The notes under the pieces: model-generated
What the model was told of the DNA's origin: nothing
Databases searched by the model: none
What the model saw: the letters and a program-made list of their open reading frames with translations, nothing else
Position numbers and translations under genes: made by a program
NCBI GenBank assembly: GCA_963839475.1
Contig: CAWIVH010000009.1
Span: forward strand, 1-64,000
Length of the DNA: 64,000 nt
Origin: CAWIVH01 sp963839475
GTDB lineage: Bacteria > Acidobacteriota > UBA6911
Direction of reading: 5' to 3'
Shown here: in pieces, positions 52,741 to 61,462 of the stretch
Position numbering within the stretch: position 1 is the stretch's first letter
Layout: every line of letters starts with the position of its first letter

Positions 52741-52804
52741 GAGCAATCTTGACCCCCCGTTAGAGCTGTACGGAACTGACACCGGATCTCCCCCAGGGTA
52801 TAAG
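52741..52804 (+). promoter_or_regulatory. Promoter module R, upstream of the OmpA-like gene
   Basis: Unit 1 is 52741-52754 (GAGCAATCTTGACC), unit 2 is 52763-52776 (GAGCTGTACGGAAC), -35 CTGACA is 52776-52781, spacer 17 bp, -10 TATAAG is 52799-52804. The predicted start is near 52811. Confidence 0.78.
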
Positions 52805-52941
52805 CATTGCAGCTCGAACCGCCTTAACGAATCGGAAGACAACCCGGTTTGTCAAGGCATGGGCCTGAAGATTAGCGAGGTCGGCAGTACGAATGTTGCT
52901 CAAGAATTCCTGTCTTGTTGTCATAGAAAGTTGTGAGAAAA

Positions 52942-54624
52942 ATGAAGAGGATTTGCATGCTTCTGGCGATCTGTTGCTTTGCCTGCATTATGCTTTCCGC
53001 GCAAACGCCCCCGTCCCCTGATCCGGCGCAGCAGTGGGTTCAGAGCCCAACCGGGACGACCGTGCCCATTTATCGTGTCACCGTGATCGAACGGACGATG
53101 AAGGCCATCAATTATCAACATCGCAGCGGTGCCACTAAGATTGATTTCAGCGGAACAGATCTCCTGCCGAAGGCTCATGGCGAGGCCAAAGTCGAGAGCA
53201 AAAAAGGGTATATCGAGATCGAAGTGGAATTCGATAACCTGCACGCAGCCAACAAATATGGGTCCGAATACCTAACCTACGTACTTTGGGCCATTACTCC
53301 GGAAGGCCGGACCTCCAATCTGGGCGAAATCCTGCTGAACGGAACAAGAGCAAAAGTGAACGTCACAACGGAACTGCAGGTTTTCGGTCTAGTGGTGACT
53401 GCAGAGCCCTACTTTGCTGTGACCATGCCGAGCAACCTGGTAGTCATGGAAAATGTAGTGCGCAGGGACACAAGTGGAAAGATCGAGGAAATGGATGCTA
53501 AATACGAACTCCTCCAGAGGGGCCAGTACGAGCGTTTATCGAATCCTCTGGCGCTAAAAATGGATTCGAAGATGCCATTGGAACTCTACGAAGCACGCAA
53601 CGCCGTCCAGATCGCACGCTCCGTTGGAGCCGATCAGTTCGCCTCCGACACTTTTGCTAAAGCCGAAAACAGCTTGAAACAGGCCGAGGCGTACCATGCA
53701 AGGAATGCAGGGCATAAGCCCGTTGTGATGGCATCCAGAGAAGCGGTACAGGTTGCGGAGGACTCCAGGGCAATCGCAGTGAAACGCCAGGAAGAAGCTC
53801 GTCTTGCGAGCGAACGCCAGGCGAGTGCGGATCGCGAAGGCCAAGCCAGGGCCGAGACAGAGGCCGAGGCACGTTTGAGGGCGCAGGCAGAAGAAGACCG
53901 GCGGATCGAGGCAGATCGCAGGGTGCGTGCTGAATCTGAACGGAACGCAGCCCAGTCTGAAGCCGCGGCCACCAAGCTCGACGCGGAAGCAGCACGCATT
54001 GCAGCTCAGACCGAGGCAGCTCGTGTCCAGCGCGAGAATGAATTGGCGCGTGATGCGGCAAAGGCCGCCTCGGACCAGGCAGCCCGACTGGCAGCACAGG
54101 CCGAATCCGACAGAACCCTTCTGGCAACTCAGGAAATCGAACGTCTGCGATTGAAGGAAGAGGCAGAGAAAGCGGAACTCCGCGCACAACTCTTGCGCCA
54201 GTTCAATTTGATTCTCGAAACGCGCGATACGGCCCGCGGCCTGATCGTCAACATGTCTGATGTGCTTTTTGATACGGCGAAATACAGCTTGAGGCCCGGA
54301 GCAAGAGAACGGCTGGCCAAAGTGGCCGGTATCGTTCTGGGGCACCCCGGACTGAAGCTGGAGGTTGAAGGCCATACCGATAGCGTGGGAGGCGAGGCCT
54401 ACAACCAGCGTCTATCCGAGCAACGAGCCGGATCGGTACGCGACTATCTCATCCATCAGGGCCTTACGGATATGAATTCTACTCCTGCCAAGGGATTTGG
54501 CCTGTCACAGCCGGTGGCCACCAATGACACGGCTGAAGGCAGACAACAAAATCGAAGGGTAGAACTCATAGTTTCCGGTGAACTCATCGGCACGAAACTC
54601 ACATTACTTAATGGATCCCGGTAG
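52942..54624 (+). CDS. OmpA-family outer membrane protein with alanine-rich coiled coil
   Basis: The product has about 560 residues and a signal peptide (MKRICMLLAICCFACIMLSA); a GTG three codons earlier is an alternative start. The N-terminal 200 residues contain an Ig-like or DUF-type beta domain with GATKIDFSGTDLLPKAHGEAKVES. A long Ala/Glu/Arg-rich heptad region (about 260-400) is probably coiled coil. The C-terminus is an OmpA peptidoglycan-binding domain (DVLFDTAKYSLRPGARERLAKVAGI; VEGHTDSVGGEAYNQRLSEQRAGSVRDYL; GRQQNRRVELIVSG). It links the outer membrane to the cell wall. Confidence 0.88.
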   Translation: MKRICMLLAICCFACIMLSAQTPPSPDPAQQWVQSPTGTTVPIYRVTVIERTMKAINYQHRSGATKIDFSGTDLLPKAHGEAKVESKKGYIEIEVEFDNLHAANKYGSEYLTYVLWAITPEGRTSNLGEILLNGTRAKVNVTTELQVFGLVVTAEPYFAVTMPSNLVVMENVVRRDTSGKIEEMDAKYELLQRGQYERLSNPLALKMDSKMPLELYEARNAVQIARSVGADQFASDTFAKAENSLKQAEAYHARNAGHKPVVMASREAVQVAEDSRAIAVKRQEEARLASERQASADREGQARAETEAEARLRAQAEEDRRIEADRRVRAESERNAAQSEAAATKLDAEAARIAAQTEAARVQRENELARDAAKAASDQAARLAAQAESDRTLLATQEIERLRLKEEAEKAELRAQLLRQFNLILETRDTARGLIVNMSDVLFDTAKYSLRPGARERLAKVAGIVLGHPGLKLEVEGHTDSVGGEAYNQRLSEQRAGSVRDYLIHQGLTDMNSTPAKGFGLSQPVATNDTAEGRQQNRRVELIVSGELIGTKLTLLNGSR

Positions 54625-54675
54625 GTAACCTGCGGAATTCCCCTACTGAAAGCAATTACAGTCGCACGGATGGAC

Positions 54676-54702
54676 CCGGGGCACGGCAGGTCGTGCTCCC
54701 GG
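54676..54702 (+). terminator. Possible terminator hairpin after the OmpA-like gene
   Basis: CCGGG (54676-54680) and CACG (54682-54685) pair with CGTG (54692-54695) and CCCGG (54698-54702) around GCAGGT. The stem is GC-rich with a small bulge, but no T-run follows, so an intrinsic terminator is only possible. Confidence 0.35.
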
Positions 54703-54834
54703 TTCCAGGTGCGATTCATCCCTCCAGAATATAAAAACCCTGCACCGTCTTCTTAAAACGCATCTTCCCGCCGCTAAGTGCTGATATTGAAAAACAGAGT
54801 AAGGTACCAAATCACACCGTTATGCGAAGCGTGG

Positions 54835-54924
54835 GTCTCGACGTCGGGATCGGAATCGCCGTCGGGATTCGAGACGTTTCGCCGCCCTGCTCTCGAGGCC
54901 CGACTGCGATGCCGACCCCGAGAC
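54835..54924. repeat. Large imperfect inverted repeat built of TCGGGATCGG-like units
   Basis: The left arm is 54835-54873 and the right arm 54892-54924, with an 18-base loop. The left arm runs GTCTCG, GTCGG, ATCG, GTCGGG, TCGAG; the reverse complement of the right arm runs GTCTCG, GTCGG, ATCG, AGTCGGG, TCGAG in the same order. Both arms are made of short repeats of TCGGNATCGN. It lies between the OmpA-like and archaemetzincin genes. Confidence 0.55.
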
Positions 54925-55177
54925 CGATTCCGACCGGCAGGAGCACCCTGGAGTCCGAATCGCGCACAAAATTATGCGTAGTATTTATGGAATTGGGTGC
55001 AAAGAACCTCCAGAAACTCCAAGGTAACCATTTTCCGCAGCACCTCCTCAATCCGTCGCCGATGATTCGTTAGAATCCCATAACTTACGAATAACTAACG
55101 AATTGATTGCTCCTTCGATGCCGATCTGTTAATAACGGTTCTGAAGTTCTGTCGGTCTGATCTCCGGAGGAGCAATC

Positions 55178-55831
55178 ATGCGACGTATTCCTCTCGTTGC
55201 GGTTCTCGCGGGCACCGTTTTTCTGACGATTTCGGCGCAAGCCGATATCCCGGACAGGCAAGTGCTCCTGATTTTACCGCTGGGCAAGGAACTTCCTTTC
55301 CGGGATATCGCTTTGGTCAAGCAGGCTCTTGTTGAGTTCTTTGATGTACAGATAAGGGTCCTGCCGCGAGTCGACCTGCCCGAACAAGCCTACTATCATC
55401 CCCGTCGCCGCTATCGTGCCGAAAAACTCCTCCCATTTTTGACAGAAAAACTGCCCAGCGATGGACATCGCATCCTGGGTCTCACCGGAGTTGATATTTC
55501 AGCCCATAAAGGAAGTATCGAAGACTGGGGCATTATCGGTGCAGCAAAACTGGGAGGAAAAGCATGTATTATCTCCTCTTTCCGCTTTCATTCCGCTTCG
55601 ATGCAAAAGGTGCTTGAACCGATTATCCTTGCCAAGATCGCTGTGCATGAAGTCGGCCATACGCTGGGGCTCGGTCACTGCCCCACCAGGGGATGCCTCA
55701 TGGAGGATTCCGGCGGAATGGTCCGTACCTGCAACCGGGAATTCGATATCTGCCTGAACTGCCGGAACCGGTTGCGCTCCATGGGGCATGTTGTTCCGGA
55801 CCAACCCCACATCCCCTGGCCGCGGCCTTGA
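55178..55831 (+). CDS. Secreted archaemetzincin-type metalloprotease
   Basis: This 217-residue protein has a signal peptide (MRRIPLVAVLAGTVFLTISAQA) and the archaemetzincin domain. The zinc motif is HEVGHTLGLGHC (about H157) followed by PTRGCLMEDS, then CNREFDICLNCRNRL with the cysteine cluster typical of this family. Upstream, RYRAEKLLPFLTEKL and ILGLTGVDIS match the family's N-terminal part. Archaemetzincins are usually cytoplasmic; the secretion signal here is notable. The start follows CCGGAGGAG. Confidence 0.88.
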   Translation: MRRIPLVAVLAGTVFLTISAQADIPDRQVLLILPLGKELPFRDIALVKQALVEFFDVQIRVLPRVDLPEQAYYHPRRRYRAEKLLPFLTEKLPSDGHRILGLTGVDISAHKGSIEDWGIIGAAKLGGKACIISSFRFHSASMQKVLEPIILAKIAVHEVGHTLGLGHCPTRGCLMEDSGGMVRTCNREFDICLNCRNRLRSMGHVVPDQPHIPWPRP

Positions 55832-56164
55832 TCCCTGCGAAAGTCGACCAGATCAATTGTCTATGAACCTGCGACAGGAAAAAAGCACGGGGACGGAACC
55901 GAAAAACCATGAGATGAGAAGCATCGCCGCACGGATAATCGACCGCTCCAACAAGTAATATTTGTCCCCCGGCAATGAATCCTCAGGATCCAAGGTCCAT
56001 CTTGAAATGAAGGGTAAAGTGGATTCCGCGCATGCAGAATCGCTTCTGCCGGGAAAATGATCTTCGATGGCCCCGTTCACTGCGAATGGGTATAAAATGG
56101 TCCGATGGATTGCATAAGTCGAATTCTTCATGCTCTTGAATGGCGAAAATTATGGAGTTAGATC
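55832..56164. other. Intergenic region before the PLD-like gene
   Basis: No gene is supported. A GGGTATAAAAT sequence at 56088-56098 looks like a -10, but no operator pair or -35 at the standard spacing precedes it. Confidence 0.4.
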
Positions 56165-57752
56165 GTGAAACTGCTGAGTAAAGCATTGGTAGCTGAAGAG
56201 TATGTGAATTTCCTGCGGGCCGATATTGATAGGGCGTCGATCTGTCGCTTTGTGATCGGCTATGTCTCTTCAAGAGGGTTGAATGCAATCGGCGAGTCTC
56301 GACTGTGTCGTGTTCTGTCGCATCCTCAGTCCTTCGGTGTAAGTTCGCTTACATGTTCCTGTGGCCATGGCCCGCTCAGCGATCTTCAGCGGCGGCTCAC
56401 AGGAATTGAAGACGCACGACTTAAATACTTCATGGATCCTGGCCTTCGTGAAAGTGGCGATGTAGACCATTTGTCTCTCCTGCATTCCAAACTTGTTTAC
56501 CTTTTCTTGCCGAACGAAAAGAAGTCTGTCGTTTATATCGGGTCGCATAACTGGACTGGTCGTACGCTCGGCCCGCACTCGCCCCGCAATGTCGAGGCCT
56601 CGCTCAGGTTCGAGTGCGATTTCATGCCAGGAGATCTTGACGGAAAGGATGCCTCCATTGCATCGGAAGTCAATCGGCACCTGCTCTCCGTTTGGGATCT
56701 GCCGCTCTGCTTGCCGGCCACAAAGGAGTCTGAAGCCACGTTTCGTGACTGGGAACTGATCTCATGTCCAAGGATGCGCCCGGATTACGGTCCGTCGCTC
56801 GAAGATCAATCCATTCTCCTGGCAGTGCTGAAGGGCTCTAGCGCAGGCAGCGAACCACTAAATTGGCGACAACTAACGACTGGTGGCCTGTATTTGCAGT
56901 GTCTCGACGAAGAGGAGGGCTCGGTCATCTACAATGCCAGCAACCGCGTCCTCGTGCTTGTTTGGGATTCGGAGAAGGCGCTTGAGCAAGCCCATCAGCC
57001 GACCATTCTTGTGTGTCAAAAGTCCACTTTCAACGCCGGCCCGAATTCACGTATCAGGGGAACGAACACCGCCCAGAACCCTATCGCAGGGTATAGTGGG
57101 GTAATCTTCGACGAGACGGAATTGAATGCCACCCTGCGTGGGCAGGAACGGAAAAGACCGAAGGTTCAAATTTGGTCGGGAGCTCTCGTGGAAGTCTTCG
57201 ATATTGAGTATCCTACGCAACGCAATAGCTCTCACCAGGTTGACGGTACGGCAGTTCCTCGCTATCAATTCCACCTGGAGGTCAGGGCCGTCGTCCCACC
57301 GAGGCAAGATCCCCTCAGTGAAGCAACCGGTTACGGCTGGCAGCTTAACGAGCTTGCCTTCGCGGCAGGGCGCAACCAGGCGCGTGTCCAATTCCCGCAG
57401 GGATATCGCGTCACCTCCGAACAGGAAGGTGCAATCCTTGGATGTCTGAAGAAGGTGTTCAATTTGTCGGATCCTCGACGAGTGAAGATTGGTCCTTGCT
57501 CCAAACCTCCTGACAGCAAAATCGGGATGCGTCTCGCAGCTCACCCATTGCATGAAACATTTTTGGGCAACGAATCTCGATCACTGCCAGGACACTTACT
57601 ATCGTTCGGCGCCGAATGGCATCATCGTTGCGGATTTGAGTGGCGAATGGGGTAAGAAACCACTCACCCGATTGGATCGCGTCTTCACCGTACCCGTTGA
57701 ACATCTCCTTGAACTCTGGCGAATTGGGTCTAAAGATAGTCGCCCCCAATGA
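56165..57752 (+). pseudogene. PLD-like nuclease-family protein, frameshifted near its C-terminus
   Basis: The GTG-start frame reads well for about 450 residues. Residues about 100-140 carry a phospholipase D-like half-site: LLHSKLVYLFLPNEKKSVVYIGSHNWTGRTLG (H-x-K, then GSHNWT), without a second HKD motif. After about 57480 the frame becomes unlike protein and ends at 57655, while the next frame gives a natural-looking end (FWATNLDHCQDTYYRSAPNG; DRVFTVPVEHLLELW) ending at 57752. This indicates one extra base between about 57480 and 57560, or a sequencing error. Without it the protein would be about 528 residues. PLD-like single-domain proteins often act as nucleases or repair factors. Confidence 0.7.
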
Positions 57753-57805
57753 CGGTGGATTGTGTGCAGTTTCCCGTGACTGTCCCGGCGCAGTCGGAAA
57801 TGGCA

Positions 57806-57868
57806 GTTCAAAATCGAACAGAAGTTGTTCCATATTGCTCACAGCCTGACCTGGCCGGGGAGTAAGCT
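57806..57868 (+). promoter_or_regulatory. Degenerate promoter module S before the Mg2+ ATPase
   Basis: Two palindromes, GTTCAAAATCGAAC (57806-57819) and GTTCCATATTGCTC (57827-57840), are good operator units but lie 21 instead of 22 bp apart. The following -35 (CACAGC) and -10 (TAAGCT at 17 bp) are poor. It may be decayed or a weaker site for the gene at 57898. Confidence 0.35.
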
Positions 57869-57897
57869 TCGATGCAAAAGCCACGGGGTCAGCCCGC

Positions 57898-60441
57898 ATG
57901 GAAAAGAGCAAGACTTCATTAGATAACTTTTGGGACAAGCCCTTGCAGGAGCTGCTCCAGCTGCTCGAAGCAACCTCGGCCGGGCTTACCACGGGCGAGG
58001 CAAAACTCCGCCTGCGGCGCTATGGTCCGAACAGCCTCCTACAGGAGTCGCGCTTTGCCGGCTTGATCTCATTCCTCCGCTTCTTTGCCAATCCCCTTGT
58101 CATCATCCTTGTTGTGGCCAGCAGCATCTCCCTGATGCTGGGGGATAGGGCCGGCGGGCTGATTATTATCGCCATGGTCCTGCTCAGCGTTCTATTGAAC
58201 TTCTTTATGGAATTCCAGGCTCGACATGCTGTAGAAGAAATTCGCAAACAGGTTGCCACGACTGCCGCCGTTATCCGCGACGGGCAGGAACAGGAGTTGC
58301 CGATTGCGCAGCTGGTCCCCGGGGATATCGTCCGGCTCAATGCCGGTGATCTTGTACCGGCGGACGCGCGTTTGATGGATCTCAAGGACCTTCATGTGCG
58401 CGAGTCAGCGCTTACCGGTGAATCCCTGCCCGTCGAAAAAACGGTGCAAGACCTCCCGGCAGGGAACCATACCATTGCAGATGCGGTTAACAGCGTTTTC
58501 CTGGGCACCGCCGTTCAAACCGGGATGGGCACTGCGGTCATCGTCGGCACTGGCAAAAACACCGCACTTGGGGGGATCGCACTTCACCTGGCTGAACGGC
58601 CGCCAGAAACCGAGTTTGGCCGTGGCATTCACCACTTTGGGCTGATGATCACCCGCGTAATCATGCTGCTGGTGCTTTTTGTCCTGCTGGTAAACCTATA
58701 CTTCCACCGGCCTGTAATGGAGTCTTTCCTCTTCGCCGTCGCTCTGGCGGTCGGGATGACGCCCGAGATGATGCCGATGATCATCACGGTCACTTTGGCA
58801 CAAGGTGCCAGGCGGATGACCCGCAAAAAGGTTTTAGTCAAGCAGCTTTCGGCTATCGAGGATTTCGGCAGTGTAACGATTCTGTGCAGCGACAAGACCG
58901 GTACCCTGACCGAAGGGGAAATCGTACTGGACCGTCACGTCGATGTACTGGGAAAAGAGGATGATAACGTTCTGCGGCTAATTTATTTGAACAGCTACTT
59001 TGAAGCGGGCATCAAGAGTCCTCTGGACGATGCCATCCTGAAACATGAGCACCCCAAGATCGTGGAATATATCAAAGTGGACGAGATCCCTTTCGACTTT
59101 GATCGAAAGCGCCTTTCGGTGGTAGTAGGGCATGGTGACGAGCACCTTCTGATCACAAAGGGAGAAGCAGAAGGCATTTTTGGCATCTGCCGCAACGTAA
59201 GCATAGAGGGTGAGCCCCAACCACTGGATGAAGGGCGACGTTCCGCGGCGGAGGCGACATTCAAGAAGTTGAGCGCCGATGGATACCGGACGCTCGGGGT
59301 TGCAGTCCTGAATGTGGACAAGCGGAAAGCCTATACTCCGGCAGATGAGCGGGATATGACGCTGGTCGGATTCGCGGCCTTCCTGGACCCGCCCAAAGGG
59401 GGCATTCATTCCGTTCTGGAGGCGTTGAAAGAAAATGGCGTCGCCGTGGTCATCATGACCGGTGACAACCAATATGTGACGCAAAAGGTCGCGCGCGATG
59501 TAGGACTTCCGGCAGACCGTATTCTCACCGGAATCGAGGTTGATAAACTGGATGACGCCGCACTGGCTTATCAGGCCGAGAATGGAGCCATATTTGCCAG
59601 GGTATCTCCAGAACAGAAGAACCGGGTCATCCTCGCTCTCAAGTCCCGTGGACACGTCGTCGGGTACATGGGGGATGGCATCAATGATGCTCCCTCGCTG
59701 CATACGGCGGATGTCGGCATCTCGGTAATGAACGGGGTGGATGTCGCCAAAGATGCGGCAAAAATCATCCTGCTGGAGAAAGATCTTGCTGTCTTGAACG
59801 ACGGGGTAATCGAAGGCAGGCGTTGCTTCGCCAATATCATGAAGTACATCATCATGGGAACCAGTTCGAACTTTGGGAATATGTTCAGCATGGCCGCGGC
59901 GTCACTCTTCCTGCCCTTCCTTCCCATGCTCCCGACGCAGATCCTGCTGAATAATTTTTTGTATGACATCTCGCAGACCAGTATTCCCACCGACAACGTC
60001 GATTCCGCGCTTCTGCACCGTCCCAAACGGTGGCAGATCTCGTTTATTCGCCAGTTCATGATGATCATCGGTCCCATCAGTTCTGTCTATGATTTCCTCA
60101 CGTTCGGGGCGCTGCTCTGGCTGTTCCAAGCGGCCACGAACGCTCCGCTATTCCATACCGGATGGTTCGTGGAATCCCTCGCGACGCAGACGCTGGTTGT
60201 GTTTGTGATCCGCACCGCGGGCAACCCGCTCAAAAGTCGTCCCAGCCGGCCTTTGCTCATTTCTGTGCTGGCGGTTGTCGGTGTGGGCATTGGTTTCCCT
60301 TATACGCCGCTCGGCAACCTCCTGGGATTCGTTCCGCTGCCGCTGCCGCTTTTGGGGTTCATCGCATTGCTTGCCGTGACGTACCTGATTCTGGTGCAGG
60401 CTGTGAAGTCCTGGTTTTACCGCAAGCACGCGCTGCTTTGA
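57898..60441 (+). CDS. mgtA: Magnesium-translocating P-type ATPase (MgtA-like)
   Basis: This 847-residue ATPase matches the MgtA branch: N-terminal DNFWDKPLQELLQLLEATSAGLTTGEAKLRLRRYGPN, actuator LTGESLPVEK, TPEMMPMIITVTLAQGARRM, phosphorylation motif SDKTGTLTEGEIVL (about D332), GYMGDGINDAPSLHTADVGISV, and the MgtA-specific NNFLYDISQTSIPTDNVD. MgtA brings Mg2+ into the cell, often under Mg2+ limitation. Its leader is short and no Mg2+ riboswitch was recognised. A degenerate promoter module lies upstream. Confidence 0.93.
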   Translation: MEKSKTSLDNFWDKPLQELLQLLEATSAGLTTGEAKLRLRRYGPNSLLQESRFAGLISFLRFFANPLVIILVVASSISLMLGDRAGGLIIIAMVLLSVLLNFFMEFQARHAVEEIRKQVATTAAVIRDGQEQELPIAQLVPGDIVRLNAGDLVPADARLMDLKDLHVRESALTGESLPVEKTVQDLPAGNHTIADAVNSVFLGTAVQTGMGTAVIVGTGKNTALGGIALHLAERPPETEFGRGIHHFGLMITRVIMLLVLFVLLVNLYFHRPVMESFLFAVALAVGMTPEMMPMIITVTLAQGARRMTRKKVLVKQLSAIEDFGSVTILCSDKTGTLTEGEIVLDRHVDVLGKEDDNVLRLIYLNSYFEAGIKSPLDDAILKHEHPKIVEYIKVDEIPFDFDRKRLSVVVGHGDEHLLITKGEAEGIFGICRNVSIEGEPQPLDEGRRSAAEATFKKLSADGYRTLGVAVLNVDKRKAYTPADERDMTLVGFAAFLDPPKGGIHSVLEALKENGVAVVIMTGDNQYVTQKVARDVGLPADRILTGIEVDKLDDAALAYQAENGAIFARVSPEQKNRVILALKSRGHVVGYMGDGINDAPSLHTADVGISVMNGVDVAKDAAKIILLEKDLAVLNDGVIEGRRCFANIMKYIIMGTSSNFGNMFSMAAASLFLPFLPMLPTQILLNNFLYDISQTSIPTDNVDSALLHRPKRWQISFIRQFMMIIGPISSVYDFLTFGALLWLFQAATNAPLFHTGWFVESLATQTLVVFVIRTAGNPLKSRPSRPLLISVLAVVGVGIGFPYTPLGNLLGFVPLPLPLLGFIALLAVTYLILVQAVKSWFYRKHALL

Positions 60442-60782
60442 AGCCTGTTGAACCCCCTGTCCGGCAAACATGGACAGGCATGACCTCATTTGACCTGATT
60501 TGGGACAGTACTAGGCATGTTCCCTGCCGGAACTAGGCCCTTGCCCAGTATACATTCCACTCCATCACTGCTAATTTTACTCATGATTATTGGAAGACTT
60601 GGCCGGCATGGGCTCTCCTGTGTGTTTGAGTCTCAGGCTTGTTTCCGAGTACGTATGCTAGATCCGGGTGACACTCTTCGTTAAATCCTGACGATGTGTT
60701 CATTTCTTTTGGTCATGTTTTTCCGGACAGGAGGAAGTGCATTCGTTGCATTTTACAATTCAGTCGTAGTCAGGAGGACGGG
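60442..60782. other. Intergenic region before the Crp/Fnr gene
   Basis: Contains one good operator unit, GACCTCATTTGACC at 60482-60495, and a second, GGACAGTACTAGGC at 60503-60516, 21 bp apart. There is no -10 at the expected place; a TATACA lies 27 bases after the -35 position. Probably a decayed or modified module. Nothing else was recognised. Confidence 0.35.
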
Positions 60783-61439
60783 ATGGAGATCAAAAAGGAT
60801 CAGCTTGTGGATTGGGAATCCGTGCTTAACGGCATTTTCCGAGAGAAAACCTTGATCGAATGCGGTGCAGACCGCAATATTTACCGTCAAGGACAGCCTG
60901 CAGACTCAGTATTCTACCTGCGGAAGGGCAAGGTTAAACTTTTGGTTACATCCCAAGAGGGAAAAGAAGCGATCGTGGCCATCCTAAGTGCCGGTGAGTT
61001 TTTCGGTGAGGGGTGCCTTGCAGGTCAAACCTTGCGCATGTCAACGGCCGTTGCCATGACAAACTGCACCCTCGACAAAATAGAAAAATCTCTGATGGTG
61101 CTTAAGCTCCACGAGCAACATGCAATCTCGGAGCTGTTTATCAAGCACCTTATGTCGCGCAACATCCAATTTGAATCGGATCTTATAGACCAGCTTTTCA
61201 ACTCGAGCGAGAAGCGTCTGGCGCGGATTCTCCTCCTGCTTTCTCACTTTGGCAAGGAAAGCAGGTCCGAGCCCATAGTTCCCGCGGTAAACCAGGAAAC
61301 CCTGGCGCAGATGGTAGGAACAACCCGGTCGCGGATCAGTCATTTTATGAACAGGTTCCGCGAGCATGGTTTTATCGAGTACGACGCGACCAGACTGACC
61401 GTTAAGAGCGGCCTTCTAAACGTGGTACTGCACGACTGA
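60783..61439 (+). CDS. Crp/Fnr-family transcriptional regulator
   Basis: This 218-residue regulator is complete. A cyclic-nucleotide-binding-like beta roll (about 25-110: IYRQGQPADSVFYLRKGKVKLLVTSQEGKEAIVAILSAGEFFGEGCLAG) is followed by the dimer helix and the winged helix-turn-helix with LAQMVGTTRSRISHFMNRFREHGFI. No N-terminal cysteine cluster is seen, so it is not an iron-sulfur Fnr. It is very similar to the partial protein at 1-456. CAGGAGGACGGG precedes the ATG. It lies 23 bases before the kaiC gene. It is a candidate regulator for the promoter modules. Confidence 0.92.
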   Translation: MEIKKDQLVDWESVLNGIFREKTLIECGADRNIYRQGQPADSVFYLRKGKVKLLVTSQEGKEAIVAILSAGEFFGEGCLAGQTLRMSTAVAMTNCTLDKIEKSLMVLKLHEQHAISELFIKHLMSRNIQFESDLIDQLFNSSEKRLARILLLLSHFGKESRSEPIVPAVNQETLAQMVGTTRSRISHFMNRFREHGFIEYDATRLTVKSGLLNVVLHD

Positions 61440-61462
61440 AGGTTGGAGGAAAAGATACGGCC

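Larger units (their letters stand above)
54625..55177. other. Intergenic region with hairpin and large inverted repeat
   Basis: No gene is supported. It contains a possible terminator hairpin at 54676-54702 and a large imperfect inverted repeat at 54835-54924. Confidence 0.5.

Noticed and set aside
614..52804. Interpretation of the repeated 64-bp elements as a mobile repeat or CRISPR-like array
   Set aside because: The spacer bases between units and -10 are not conserved, copies are in both orientations before genes, and the conserved positions are exactly those of a promoter with operators.
614..52804. Interpretation of the module as sigma-54 or LexA-controlled promoters
   Set aside because: The -12/-24 GG-GC pattern is missing, spacing fits sigma-70, and the palindrome does not match known LexA boxes; a -41.5 centre suggests activation instead.
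57459..57992. Minus-strand open frame of 177 codons beginning upstream of mgtA
   Set aside because: It overlaps the end of the PLD-like gene and the mgtA start, has no clear ribosome-binding site, and the plus-strand frames explain the region better.
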